Origin: Thermoanaerobaculia bacterium
GTDB lineage: Bacteria; Acidobacteriota; Thermoanaerobaculia; Gp7-AA8
Length of the DNA: 64,000 bases
NCBI GenBank assembly: GCA_017883235.1
Contig: JADGNY010000003.1
Coordinates: 1-64,000 of the forward strand
Direction of reading: 5' to 3'
Positions 17,027-25,786 of this stretch are shown here, in pieces; position 1 is the first letter of the stretch; each line of letters opens with the position of its first letter. A program made the translations under genes and the position numbers. The notes under the pieces are model-generated. The model saw nothing but the letters and a program-made list of their open reading frames with translations. It had not been told where the DNA came from and did no database searches.

Positions 17027-18366
17027 CTGGTTTCTTCGGCGGTACTCGAAGAGCGTTGGTGTTTGCGGCGATACATGAGCGAATCCGCGACCTCGATGGC
17101 CCGTTCGAGAGGGATTTCGCCGTCAAACGGAGCGAAGCCTAGCGAGACGGTCAGTGGCTGGGGAGCCGATTCAGACGTCGTCAGGAGCTCGTCGAGATTC
17201 TCGAACCTCCTGCTTGCGTCCGGTCCGCTGATGTTCCAGAGGATTGCCAGAAACTCGTCGCCACCCCAGCGGAAGAGCAGATCGTCGGCACGGATCACGG
17301 AACGAAGCGCCGAGGCCACGCGACGAATCGCGGCGTCGCCGGCGGTGTGTCCGAGCCTGTCGTTGATCTGCTTGAGGCGGTCGACGTCGGCGATGACGAC
17401 GCAGCCGCTCACGGTTGCGCTGTGGGCGTCCGAACCATCGCCGACCAGCGCGTGGTATGCGTGACGGTTGAGTGCATTCGTCAGAGGGTCGGTGCGCGCC
17501 AGGACTTCCAGACGTTCCATGGCCACGGCGAGCTTGACGTTCGCTGATTCCGCCTCCCGGCGAAGTGTGTCGAGGATCGACATGACCATGCCGAATCCGA
17601 GCAGAATCTCGAGAACCATGTCGACCACGGACGTGTAGGAGAGGTACGGGAAGCGGTTGGCGGGACCCGCTTTCACCGCGATCGCGAAGACGGCAACGTA
17701 GTGCAGGAAGTCGATGCCAAGCAGTACAAGCGCTGCCGACATGACGGTGACGCCAACGCCGCTCCTCCGCCTGCGCGCGGGTCGCAGCGCCCGGAACGCG
17801 GCGAGGAAGCAGATGCCCATGATCGCGGCGTGCGGGATGATCTGGACGTTGAAGTCGGTCGAGAGCAACGACAGAACCACGGCGGCGGCAAGGCCGGCGG
17901 GCAGCCATGCCATCGACAGACGGGCGATCGCTTCCGGCTCAACGACCTGACGGCAGCCACTGATCAGGCAGAACGCGAAGACATATTCGCCAAAGAAATA
18001 GATCGCTTCGAGCGGGACCTGGTACGCGGGTCGACTGAACGCTACTGCAAGCGCGCCGAGTGAGACGACGAGCGCCAGCCATCCGGCCGACCGGCGGATT
18101 CGCCTTTGAAACTCACCGCCGATATCTGATTTCGTCTCCCAACTCTCCCACCGCGCACGGCGGGACCGCTCGACGTGTGTCCCGCGAACGATGGAGACGA
18201 AATGACTACCAACGATTGGGTCCACGACTTTTTTCACGGCCTTGCCATTGATTTCTGGTTGGCCGTAGCACCGCCTCCCGATGCCGATCTGCCGCTTCTC
18301 GAGAAGGTATTCGGCGCACATGACGGCAAGGCGATTCTCGATGTCGCCTGCGGCGCCGGACGGCAC
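17020..18366 (-). CDS. Membrane-bound diguanylate cyclase (GGDEF)
   Basis: The N-terminal half has about six membrane segments (GWLALVVSLGALAVAF, IYFFGEYVFAFCLISGC, LPAGLAAAVVLSLL, AAIMGICFLAAF, VMSAALVLLGIDFLHY, MVLEILLGFGMVMSI). A short coiled linker leads to the GGDEF domain: DPLTNALNR, active site RWGGDEF and an inhibitory RADD motif five residues before it. It should make cyclic di-GMP. The start is uncertain: the ATG at 18366 would overlap the divergent methyltransferase by 165 bp and no GTG or ATG lies between 18202 and the first membrane helix, so a rarer codon near 18150 may be used. Confidence 0.88.
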   Translation of the reverse strand: MPSGAAGDIENRLAVMCAEYLLEKRQIGIGRRCYGQPEINGKAVKKVVDPIVGSHFVSIVRGTHVERSRRARWESWETKSDIGGEFQRRIRRSAGWLALVVSLGALAVAFSRPAYQVPLEAIYFFGEYVFAFCLISGCRQVVEPEAIARLSMAWLPAGLAAAVVLSLLSTDFNVQIIPHAAIMGICFLAAFRALRPARRRRSGVGVTVMSAALVLLGIDFLHYVAVFAIAVKAGPANRFPYLSYTSVVDMVLEILLGFGMVMSILDTLRREAESANVKLAVAMERLEVLARTDPLTNALNRHAYHALVGDGSDAHSATVSGCVVIADVDRLKQINDRLGHTAGDAAIRRVASALRSVIRADDLLFRWGGDEFLAILWNISGPDASRRFENLDELLTTSESAPQPLTVSLGFAPFDGEIPLERAIEVADSLMYRRKHQRSSSTAEETSQ

Positions 18367-18936
18367 AGCATCCCTCTTGCGCGCCGGGGCTACGCCGTCA
18401 CCGGCGTCGATCAGTCAGCGACGTGCCTGTCCGAGGCGCGACGCCGTGCGGATGTGCCTATCGAATGGCATCACGGCGATATGCGCGATCTTCCATGGCG
18501 TGACCGTTTCGACGGTGCGCTCTGCTTCGGCAACAGCTTCGGCTATTGCGATCGCGACGGAACACGGACGTTCCTCCGGACGCTTTCGGCATCGCTGAAA
18601 CCAGGCGCCGCATTCGTCCTCGAGAGCGGTGCGATCGCGGAGTCGCTCCTTCCAACGCTGCAGACGCGCCGGTGGATGGAAGTCGGCGATATCCTCTTTT
18701 TCTCCAGCGCCACGTACGACACCTCGGCCAGCCGGCTCGACGTCGAATACTCGTTCGTGCGCGGGTCAGTACGGGAAACGCGCACGGCGCACACCTGGAT
18801 CTTCACCATCGGCGAGCTTCGCGAGTTGTTCGCCAGCGCCGGTCTCGTCGTCGAACAACTCAGTTCGACCCCGGCAGGCGATCCATTCCGACTCGGCGAC
18901 CCGCGGTTGTTGCTCGTGGCGAGGAAAGGAGGCTAA
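18202..18936 (+). CDS. Class I SAM-dependent methyltransferase
   Basis: This is a 244-residue protein from ATG 18202, preceded by ATGGAGACGAA. Motif I is ILDVACGAGRHSIPLA, with GVDQSATCLSEARRR as the acidic second strand, HHGDMRDLPW and FDGALCFGNSFGYC following. The C-terminal beta strands (HTWIFTIGELRELFASAGLVVEQL) are typical of small-molecule methyltransferases. The substrate cannot be told from sequence. It is divergent from the diguanylate cyclase and followed by a palindromic repeat element. Confidence 0.9.
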   Translation: MTTNDWVHDFFHGLAIDFWLAVAPPPDADLPLLEKVFGAHDGKAILDVACGAGRHSIPLARRGYAVTGVDQSATCLSEARRRADVPIEWHHGDMRDLPWRDRFDGALCFGNSFGYCDRDGTRTFLRTLSASLKPGAAFVLESGAIAESLLPTLQTRRWMEVGDILFFSSATYDTSASRLDVEYSFVRGSVRETRTAHTWIFTIGELRELFASAGLVVEQLSSTPAGDPFRLGDPRLLLVARKGG

Positions 18937-18967
18937 CTGGAATGCCCTGAGCGCAAGCGCTCACGGC

Positions 18968-19171
18968 CGGAGCGCTGGCGTCTCGCCGGCTGGCCCGGCG
19001 CGCGTCCCGCCGCCGCGGTTAACGCAAATGTCTGGAGTCTTGCTGGGTGGGCGGCGGTGGTTTCCGGAGCCCACAGCGTTACTCCACCAAACCGGCAAGA
19101 CTCTCAAACTTTGCTGGTAACCACGGCGGCGGGACGCACGCCGAGCCAGCCGACGAGACGCCAGCGCTCCG
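18968..19171. repeat. Palindromic element with 53-bp imperfect inverted arms
   Basis: The left arm 18968-19020 (CGGAGCGCTGGCGTCTCG...) is matched in reverse complement by 19119-19171 (...CGAGACGCCAGCGCTCCG) with about five mismatches. The 98-bp interior is itself partly self-complementary (GTCTTGC against GCAAGAC). No frame inside encodes anything recognisable. It resembles a MITE or a large REP-type element in the gap behind the methyltransferase. Confidence 0.85.
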
Positions 19172-19261
19172 ACTGTGAACCCCTTAAGTTCAGGCCATTG
19201 ACGGCTAACCGGAATTTCTCACAGTCTGCTTGAACCACTTGCGACTCCCTTCATCGAGAGA

Positions 19262-19293
19262 GCCTGCCCTGAGCGAGCGAAGCGAGTCGAAGG
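19262..19293. repeat. Short GC-rich intergenic repeat core
   Basis: CCTGAGCGAGCGAAGCGAGT followed by CGAAGGGTTC belongs to the same sequence family as the arms at 47204-47265 and the core at 21085-21110. The run of GAGCGA/GCGAAG is partly self-complementary. Confidence 0.5.
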
Positions 19294-19479
19294 GTTCCGG
19301 AGGCGGATGAGTTGGTTCTTGCCGAACATTGAACTATTTTCAGGAACGGGGGTGGGAAACTCATGAAAACACACAACTTCAGCGCGAGAACCGCCCGATC
19401 GCAGGCGCGAGTGACGCATTTTCGGCGACGGGACGAACGGGAACGGCCAAAACTGGTAAGTCGCGGCGGACCCCGGGAG

Positions 19480-19710
19480 TCAAATCATCGACTCCACGAG
19501 GCAAATCATTGCCTCCACGAGTCAAATCATTGCCTCCGCGAGGCAAATCATTGCCTCCACGAGCCAAATCATTGCCTCCGCAAGGCAAATCATTGCCTCC
19601 GCAAGTCAAATCATTGCCTCCACGAGTCAAATCATTGCCTCCACGAGTCAAATCATTGCCTCCACGAGTCAAATCATCGACTCCACGAGTCAAATCGTGG
19701 ACTCCAGGGG
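19480..19710. repeat. Tandem array, eleven exact-length 21-bp units
   Basis: Eleven units of exactly 21 bp, consensus TCAAATCATTGCCTCCACGA plus G. Adjacent units form hairpins: GAGGCAA-ATCA-TTGCCTC is a perfect 7-bp stem, and the first and last complete units pair as GAGTC/GACTC instead. Frames through the array give heptapeptide strings such as PRVKSLP. They start in unrelated DNA and lack domains, so I treat the array as non-coding. Confidence 0.95.
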
Positions 19711-19778
19711 TGCTGTTACGGGTTCGGCGTCGGCGGAATCGACGCCAGGGAATGACCGCCACGTCCCAACTCGCTCCG

Positions 19779-21083
19779 TCACGAGGTCTTCTGCTCAATC
19801 GCCGCAAGTGCCTTGGCTACCTGCTTATCCCTTTTCTCGATCTTCCTGCATCGCCCGATGACGTCCTCGATCAACGCCCACGTCACATTCGACGGCTGGT
19901 AGCGATCGGGATTTGACTCGGCCACGTGGCGGCCGAGGGCGCCGAGGGCGGTGTGGTACGGGAGAGGAGTTGCGGGAGCGTTGCGGGACAGCGCGTCGAT
20001 GTAGCGAGCAACCAGGAGACCGACGGCGGAGGACTCCACGTAGCCTTCGACGCCGGTGATCTGGCCGGCGAAGAAGATGCGGTCGTCGGTCTTCGCTTGA
20101 AAGGTTGGCCGAAGATGCCGCGGGCCGTTGATGAAGGTGTTGCGGTGCATGGAACCGAAGCGCGCGAAGACCGCGTTCTCAAGTCCGGGGATCATCTGGA
20201 TGACGCGCTTCTGCTCCGGCACCCGCATCTTCGTCTGGAATCCGACGATGTTGAAGTAGTCATCGGAGAGATCTTCTTTGCGGAGCTGAACGACCGCGTG
20301 CGGCCGCTCGCCGGTGACCGGATGCTCGAGTCCTACCGGCTTCATCGGACCGAAGCGGAGCGTTTCGATCCCGCGCGAGGCGATCTCCTCGACCGGCAGG
20401 CATCCTTCGAAGTGCGCCGCCTTTTCGAAGTCATGCGGAGCGAAGACCTCGGCCGACAGCAGCGCGGCGACGAACGCTTCGTACTGAACCTGCGTCATCG
20501 GCGCATTGAGGTAATCGGTCGACGAGCCCTTGCCGTAACGCGATTTCCAGTACAACTTCGACATGTCCAGCGAGTCAGCCGCGAGGATCGGCGCGATGGC
20601 GTCGTAGAAGTACAAACCGTCACGCCCGAGGAACTCGCTAATGGCATCGAAGAGCGGCTGGGATGTCAGCGGGCCGGTAGCGACGACGAGGAAGTCGTAA
20701 TCGCCGCGATCAAGCGATGTGACCTCGTCGCGCCGCAGCGTGATGTTCGGCTCTGCGGCGATGGCGCTCGTGACCGCGGCGGAGAAGCGCTCCCGATCGA
20801 CGGCGAAGGCGTCGCCGGCAGGAACCCGCGCCTCGGTGCCGCAGCGGATGACGAGCGAGTCGAGCATCGCCATCTCCGCCTTGAGCAGGCCGACGGCGTT
20901 GGTGATGTTCGAGGAACGGAAGGAGTTCGAGCAGACGAGCTCCGCGAGATTGGATGTCTGATGCGCCGCCGTCGACTTCAAGGGCCGCATCTCGAACAGA
21001 TCGACCTGATGCCCTCGGCGCGCCAGCCCGAACGCGCATTCCGAGCCGGCCAGTCCGGCACCGATGATCTTGACGCGGGTCAT
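19779..21083 (-). CDS. trmFO: Methylenetetrahydrofolate-tRNA-(uracil-5-)-methyltransferase TrmFO
   Basis: This 434-residue protein is the family length. It opens with the FAD dinucleotide-binding motif KIIGAGLAGSECAFGLARRGHQ, followed by EMRP and the conserved LVCSNSFRSSN with C51. The downstream blocks GPLTSQPL, FEGCLPVEEIASRG with the second conserved Cys, RFGPMKPVGL, GFQTKMRVPEQKRV and FAGQITGVEGYVES are all present. It methylates U54 of tRNAs using folate and FADH2 in the cytoplasm. Its start lies 42 bp downstream of a DUF3467 gene on the same strand. Confidence 0.98.
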   Translation of the reverse strand: MTRVKIIGAGLAGSECAFGLARRGHQVDLFEMRPLKSTAAHQTSNLAELVCSNSFRSSNITNAVGLLKAEMAMLDSLVIRCGTEARVPAGDAFAVDRERFSAAVTSAIAAEPNITLRRDEVTSLDRGDYDFLVVATGPLTSQPLFDAISEFLGRDGLYFYDAIAPILAADSLDMSKLYWKSRYGKGSSTDYLNAPMTQVQYEAFVAALLSAEVFAPHDFEKAAHFEGCLPVEEIASRGIETLRFGPMKPVGLEHPVTGERPHAVVQLRKEDLSDDYFNIVGFQTKMRVPEQKRVIQMIPGLENAVFARFGSMHRNTFINGPRHLRPTFQAKTDDRIFFAGQITGVEGYVESSAVGLLVARYIDALSRNAPATPLPYHTALGALGRHVAESNPDRYQPSNVTWALIEDVIGRCRKIEKRDKQVAKALAAIEQKTS

Positions 21084-21084
21084 T

Positions 21085-21110
21085 AGATCCTTCGCTTCGC
21101 TCAGGATGAC
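21085..21110. repeat. Minimal copy of the GTCATCCTGAG/CGAAGGATC repeat
   Basis: The minus strand reads GTCATCCTGAGCGAAGCGAA then GGATCT, the core of a very common bacterial intergenic repeat. Extended forms are the two arms at 47200-47490. It fills the gap between trmFO and the DUF3467 gene. Confidence 0.6.
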
Positions 21111-21125
21111 GACGTCTTCGCGTCG

Positions 21126-21437
21126 TCAGTTCGACGGTTCGTTGGACGAGAACACCGACGCCCCGTCCGCGCGGATCTCGCCGAACTTCTGCTCGAAGAT
21201 CGAGATGTTCTGCGCCAGCGCCTCGAGCAACTGCTTGGCATGAAGCGGCGTCATGATCACCCGGCTGTAGATCTTCACATCGGCCCGCCCCGGCACGATC
21301 CTCCCGAGGTCGATCACGAACTCGCTCGGCGAATGAATGATGTTGGCGAAGTTGATGTACTCCCCCTGGGCGACGGCGTCGTCAAGGGTGATGCGGATGG
21401 TTGGTTGCTGTGCTTGCTCGTCCATACGCGCGAGCAT
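21126..21437 (-). CDS. DUF3467 family protein
   Basis: This is a 103-residue protein. The body, IRITLDDAVAQGEYINFANIIHSPSEFVIDLGRIVPG, then VKIYSRVIMTPLHAKQLLEALAQNISIFEQKFG, is a full match to the short DUF3467 family, found in many Gram-negatives as a small single-domain protein of unknown function. The start may be ATG 21437 or ATG 21425; neither has a good ribosome binding site. It lies upstream of trmFO on the same strand. Confidence 0.9.
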   Translation of the reverse strand: MLARMDEQAQQPTIRITLDDAVAQGEYINFANIIHSPSEFVIDLGRIVPGRADVKIYSRVIMTPLHAKQLLEALAQNISIFEQKFGEIRADGASVFSSNEPSN

Positions 21438-21519
21438 ACCGCGGTCAACTGAGTGAAATTCCCCGCGCGTACCTTACGTGTAGTTCGAGCATGCCGAACT
21501 GAAATCGTCCGTGATACGG

Positions 21520-21950
21520 GGGTCACTCGGCCCTTCGCAGGGAGACAAACCTGCGGGAGTCGCTGGGGATCGTGGGCTCAGCGGGCATGTCCTTGCAGAC
21601 TCTGAAGTTGAGCAGGTAGTCGTTATCGTTGTCTTCGCCGCCAACGGCAAGGTTGGTGATCGTGAGCCTTACCGTATCCTCATCGAGGAACGCCAGATCC
21701 GTCGCGGTCGATGCACTTCAGGTGGAGTTTCGGAGGACCGAACGTCTCGACTTGCATCGTCGGGATGACCGCCCTTCCACTGTTCACGCAGGCGACAGCA
21801 CGCCTGCGTCGATATCGAAAACAGGTGCCCACCGGCTCCTGGACATCCATGATGACGCTGGCATTGCCTACGCCGGCGCCGAGCTCCGTCAGAGAATCTG
21901 CACGCAAGAGACCCTGTCAATGACCAATTGATCCGCAAGGGACGCTCGCG
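21520..21950 (-). pseudogene. Decayed gene remnant, family unknown
   Basis: Two minus-strand frames read like one broken protein: SLTELGAGVGNASVIMDVQE ... VIPTMQVETFGPPKLHLKCI, then after a frame change near 21700 FLDEDTVRLTITNLAVGGED ... YLLNFRVCKDMPAEPTIP. Composition and codon bias look coding, but no start, domain or intact frame remains. The rest of 21438-22135 shows nothing else. Confidence 0.35.
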
Positions 21951-22135
21951 CACCAAAAGGCGGTTGCGCGAAACGACAGTTGACGCACTCTTCAGAAGTA
22001 CGACACGCCGCCCGCATGGTCCTTGGTGCTCGACCCCATGGATCGTCGCTGCGGAAACGGCGGCATTGCCGCGGTGACCGTCCAGAGCTTATACTACCAG
22101 CCGGACGGCCTTTCACGGCGTTCCCTTTCCTCACC

Positions 22136-22936
22136 ATGGCGCACGTCTTCGAACCCAAGCTTCCGTTCTGGAAGACCGTGATCTTCGTAGACTGGAACGG
22201 TGTCCTCTCGCGTGATCCTTTCTGGGTTTCCATTCTCGCCAAGAAACATCATCCGGCCCGAGCGACGCTTCTGAAGGAAGCCAGCCGCCTGTTTCGCGAC
22301 GGTAAGCTAGTCGACCGCTGGATGCGGGGCGAAATTTCTTCACGGGAAATCGTTGATGGCATGGAGCTTCGATCACACCGCTTCGGGCGCCAGTTTATCG
22401 GCCGGCGTCTATTCGAAGATTGCGAGCTGATGGAGGTCAATCAAGGGCTTGTAGCGCTCCTGGCGGGGATCGCCGGTCGCGCATTCATAGTTATCGCCAC
22501 CGATAATATGGACTGCTTCTACGAGCAGTTACTACTGTTGCGCTCTAAACGTCCAAATGCGCGCGACGATGGAGAGTTCAGCAATTTGGCTCAAGTCGCA
22601 CGTCATTTCGATGATGTGCTGTGTTCGAGCGCATTGGGAGTATTGAAGAGTGAGCGGCCCGACGAGTTTTTTGGGCGATGGCTAGACCTTCATAAACTGA
22701 CGTTCGCGCGCAGCCTTCTGCTGGACGACAACGCAACAAACTGCGCGGCCTTTCGGACAATGGGCGGCGTTGCGCTTCGCGTGACGGACGGCGATTTCAG
22801 CGACGGGTACGCAGAAGTTGCGCATACCATAACTGAATGGTTGGACCGCACTGTTCCAGTCACACCCGACCGTGTTGGAAGCGACGCCGACAGCTTTCCT
22901 TATTCACAACGACGCCAGCTAAAACTACCCATCTAA
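22136..22936 (+). CDS. HAD-like hydrolase-fold protein with DxN motif
   Basis: This is a 266-residue protein from ATG 22136. Motif I is VIFVDWNGVLSRDPFW, with D19 as the nucleophile position; the usual general acid Asp two residues on is Asn21. VIATDNM supplies motif II (Thr), a Lys lies near LGVLKSERPDEF and LLLDDNATNCAAFRTMG is motif IV. The last 30 residues are disordered. The missing acid suggests altered chemistry or a non-catalytic role. It runs convergently towards the glycosyltransferase operon (12-bp gap) and probably belongs to the same accessory block. Confidence 0.78.
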   Translation: MAHVFEPKLPFWKTVIFVDWNGVLSRDPFWVSILAKKHHPARATLLKEASRLFRDGKLVDRWMRGEISSREIVDGMELRSHRFGRQFIGRRLFEDCELMEVNQGLVALLAGIAGRAFIVIATDNMDCFYEQLLLLRSKRPNARDDGEFSNLAQVARHFDDVLCSSALGVLKSERPDEFFGRWLDLHKLTFARSLLLDDNATNCAAFRTMGGVALRVTDGDFSDGYAEVAHTITEWLDRTVPVTPDRVGSDADSFPYSQRRQLKLPI

Positions 22937-22948
22937 CTAACACCAACT

Positions 22949-23857
22949 TTAAGGCCTCCGCGCCTGCACGCGGCGTCGTCTGCGGCGAACACGAGATCCA
23001 AAAGTGCGGAGCCGGCAGTCCCACAGCGCTACATCACGCTTCGCGACTAGGCGCGCATAAATCCATCCGTTCATCGCATGAAAAGCCTGCAATCCGAGCA
23101 ACACGGCTTGATCTGAATCGATTTCACCATACCCCGACAGGAGAGCCGCTGAGTCTACATCGTCGCCTGTACCGCATACGACGATGCTCTTGGCCACATC
23201 GACGATCGCCGGAGCGAAGAGCGTGGACTCAAAGTCAACGATTCCAAACGCCTTTGCCCTCAGAGAACTGCTGCGGTTGGGTAGCACGATGTTCTCTGGA
23301 TGTAGATCACCGTGACATAGAACCGTGAGCCCTTGCCCTATACCGTGCAGATCGATCCAGCGGCGGATCGCTCGAGCGAGTGACGAGGCGGTCACTTCTC
23401 CGTATTCGGCCGCGATCCGCTCGTGCCTTTCGCAGGAGCGCAATATGCAGCCCAGCACTTCGTCAACAGCCAACGATTCGGGAGTGGGCGTTTGATGGAA
23501 ACAACGAAGAAGTCGGCCGACCGTGCCTAAGATTACGTCGCGGTCCAGGTGGTGAATTCGCGCGAATGTCCCCAACGAGTACCGGCCAATAACATCCGTA
23601 ACGATGAAGGCGCCGCGGTTCTGTGGCAATTGGCCGACGCCTATTACGCGAGGATGCCGGAAAGGGACGACGGTATCGCGCAAACGCTCGAGAGCGCTCA
23701 CCTCACGGGTTAACCCGCGGGAATTCGCGTATCTCTTAACAAATAGGCGCGCCTTGCGCCACTTCAAGAGCCAACTGCGAATACCGACACGCACTGCGGT
23801 CGGCTCCGCGCTGCCCTCACACAGTCCTGTTATTGTTTCGACGAGTTCTGGACTCAT
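22949..23857 (-). CDS. Aminoglycoside/choline-type phosphotransferase
   Basis: This is a 302-residue protein if ATG 23857 is used; ATG 23905 is possible but overlaps the GT8 gene more. It has the Brenner motif LCHGDLHPENIVLPN and the metal-binding GIVDFEST of the APH kinase fold, with the N-lobe Lys in ARLFVKRYA. It would phosphorylate a small hydroxylated or sugar substrate with ATP. As the last gene of an operon with three glycosyltransferases and a PIG-L deacetylase, it may phosphorylate the assembled glycoside or confer self-protection. The C-terminus is Arg-rich. Confidence 0.83.
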   Translation of the reverse strand: MSPELVETITGLCEGSAEPTAVRVGIRSWLLKWRKARLFVKRYANSRGLTREVSALERLRDTVVPFRHPRVIGVGQLPQNRGAFIVTDVIGRYSLGTFARIHHLDRDVILGTVGRLLRCFHQTPTPESLAVDEVLGCILRSCERHERIAAEYGEVTASSLARAIRRWIDLHGIGQGLTVLCHGDLHPENIVLPNRSSSLRAKAFGIVDFESTLFAPAIVDVAKSIVVCGTGDDVDSAALLSGYGEIDSDQAVLLGLQAFHAMNGWIYARLVAKRDVALWDCRLRTFGSRVRRRRRRVQARRP

Positions 23858-24737
23858 TTCGCAGCTCACGAGGAAAGGCCAATGACGCGTCGCGGGTACG
23901 GGCAATCAGTCGTTGCGTCGCTCGCATTACAACACCATAAAGTCGGACGGCGGGTGTTTGCGGACAGGTCCTCAGCCAAGGCTTCAGCGGGCCTATAAAG
24001 TGAAGTGCAGCAGCACTGTCGCGGTTACGTGTAGGGCGAATGACGCGATCGACCCAATCGCTCGTTTCCCGGAAACGGTCTAGTTCAAATCGATTGAATT
24101 GTCCATCCACTTCCGAGAAAGCGCCTGTCGTGTGAAGCCAAAGGTTTAATGCGTCTTGGTCATTAAAATAAATGTATTGCCGTTGTGAGAGAGCCGCATG
24201 CGCGCCACGGTTAAGCGATGGCAAAACACCAAGTGATGTCCATAAGATGCCCGCGTTAAAATATGGACGCCCGCGAAATTCGGGCCGGTCATCGGTTAAC
24301 CGCGGTAATGCGGGTCCCACACCGATCGTGTGGTTAAACTCGTCTCTGACCACCGCGACTTTCGCCCGATGAAGTTTGTCGAAGGGCGCCAGGATATCAC
24401 CAACAACTAGTATGTCGGCGTCTATATAGAGGAGGAACGGCTCCGAAACGAACCCACCGTCAAAGCAAAAGCGTAAATACGTCGTACGTGAAATGTACGA
24501 ACTATGCACGATTGGATACTGCGGGATCGGTAACCGTCGAAGAAGGCATCGTCGGTAGCCCAGACGAGCGACGACCGACCGAACGGTATCGGCCTCGCTG
24601 CGATTGATGTCGGGCGAGAGCAGATATACGGTCGTCTGCCGAGTTGCTACCACGCCATGTGAATCGGCGAGTGAGGCCAGCGTCACCAGGGCGGGCGCGA
24701 GATACTGACTGTCTACGCACAGACCGATCCCGATCAT
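23817..24737 (-). CDS. Glycosyltransferase family 8
   Basis: This is a 306-residue protein from ATG 24737, which overlaps the upstream gene stop by 4 bp (ATGA). It opens IGIGLCVDSQYLAPALVTLASL. The metal and donor-binding DxD is in LLYIDADILVVGD, the FNAGILWTSL block follows, and HFIGPLKPW is the GT8 C-terminal His motif. It should transfer a sugar with retention from a UDP-sugar. It is part of the minus-strand operon 28751-22949. Confidence 0.9.
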   Translation of the reverse strand: MIGIGLCVDSQYLAPALVTLASLADSHGVVATRQTTVYLLSPDINRSEADTVRSVVARLGYRRCLLRRLPIPQYPIVHSSYISRTTYLRFCFDGGFVSEPFLLYIDADILVVGDILAPFDKLHRAKVAVVRDEFNHTIGVGPALPRLTDDRPEFRGRPYFNAGILWTSLGVLPSLNRGAHAALSQRQYIYFNDQDALNLWLHTTGAFSEVDGQFNRFELDRFRETSDWVDRVIRPTRNRDSAAALHFIGPLKPWLRTCPQTPAVRLYGVVMRATQRLIARTRDASLAFPRELRNESRTRRNNNRTV

Positions 24738-25786
24738 TCGAGTGCCCTCAAGATGCCGACCCGACTCAGCGCTTCCGCCGGATCCACCAGCAGTGACAGC
24801 GTGTGTTGCCGCTGCGCGGAAGCAGCGCATGCCCACGAACGGTCGCACTCAAGCAATTTTGCGATTCGGCGAAACCACTGGCCGACGCTCCACGGAGGAA
24901 GACAGTTTGCTTCGGGATGTGCGACGAGCTCGGGAATCCCGCCGCGGTTCGATCCAATAACTGGCACTCCGAAGAACGCCGCTTCCGAAATGACGCGCGG
25001 TGCGGCATCGGCGATAACCGACGGCACCAGCAGCACGCGCGCCCGGGCGTAAAGATCATCGAGACTTTGTCGGCGGGGTAACAACCGGACATTGGGGGGC
25101 AAACGAACGGATTCGATGTCGCACGACCGCCACGCTTCTATGAAGCAAAACTGCTCTGACGGAAATGTGCGAGCGAGCGCAACCGCGAGAGCCACGCCTT
25201 TCTCGCGGATCGGATTGACAAATAACAGCGCATCCCGCCGCTGTTCCGCATCCCTTGGAGGGCTAATAGCAGGTCTAAGAAGCGAACTCCGGCATCCCTC
25301 CTGCGATAAAAGGACGGTCTGGACGAAGATCGAAGGGGCGAGGACGAACTCCGCGCCGATTCGCGCCGACAGAACACCGACGCGGCTAACGGAATGAGCG
25401 TAACTCACCAACAGCGTCTCCCTGCTTCGTAAAGATGCGATCTCATCGCAGTGTTCTTGAGATGTCCACAACATGCGAGGCCGTCGAGCCAGAATCGTTT
25501 TGGCCGTCGATTCCAGCTCACGGCGCGACACGCATATACAGCGGACCTTTCGCCATGTGTACTCCAGATGGTCGCCGCGTATCTCGACAGCGATCCCGTG
25601 ATGTCGAAGCAACTCGATTAGTCCTGGCAGATGCGACACCTGATGATTCCGAGGGTCCGTGTGGCAACCTACAAACAGAACCTCATGTCCAAGTGCGGCG
25701 AGCGCAGTTGCCCACGCCGCCTCGGTGAGCTCGGCGCCGCCGATGAAGCCGGGCGGCGGCTGTCGGAACCAAATGAAGACGATCAC
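24734..25786 (-). CDS. Glycosyltransferase family 4 (GT-B fold)
   Basis: This is a 350-residue protein. The acceptor loop GFIGGAELTEAAWATALAALGHEVLFVG opens the N-lobe. The C-lobe has LLFVNPIREKGVALAVAL, then DLYARARVLLVPSVIADAAPRVISEAAFFGVPVIGSNRGGIPELV, the EX7E-type nucleotide-sugar site. The start overlaps the kinase stop by 4 bp and the stop overlaps the GT8 start, so translation is coupled throughout. Confidence 0.92.
   Translation of the reverse strand: MIVFIWFRQPPPGFIGGAELTEAAWATALAALGHEVLFVGCHTDPRNHQVSHLPGLIELLRHHGIAVEIRGDHLEYTWRKVRCICVSRRELESTAKTILARRPRMLWTSQEHCDEIASLRSRETLLVSYAHSVSRVGVLSARIGAEFVLAPSIFVQTVLLSQEGCRSSLLRPAISPPRDAEQRRDALLFVNPIREKGVALAVALARTFPSEQFCFIEAWRSCDIESVRLPPNVRLLPRRQSLDDLYARARVLLVPSVIADAAPRVISEAAFFGVPVIGSNRGGIPELVAHPEANCLPPWSVGQWFRRIAKLLECDRSWACAASAQRQHTLSLLVDPAEALSRVGILRALE

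Noticed and set aside
19329-19916. Repeat protein PRVKSLPPRGKSLPP
   Set aside because: It is a by-product of a period divisible by three; the frame ends inside trmFO antisense and has no ribosome binding site or signal peptide.
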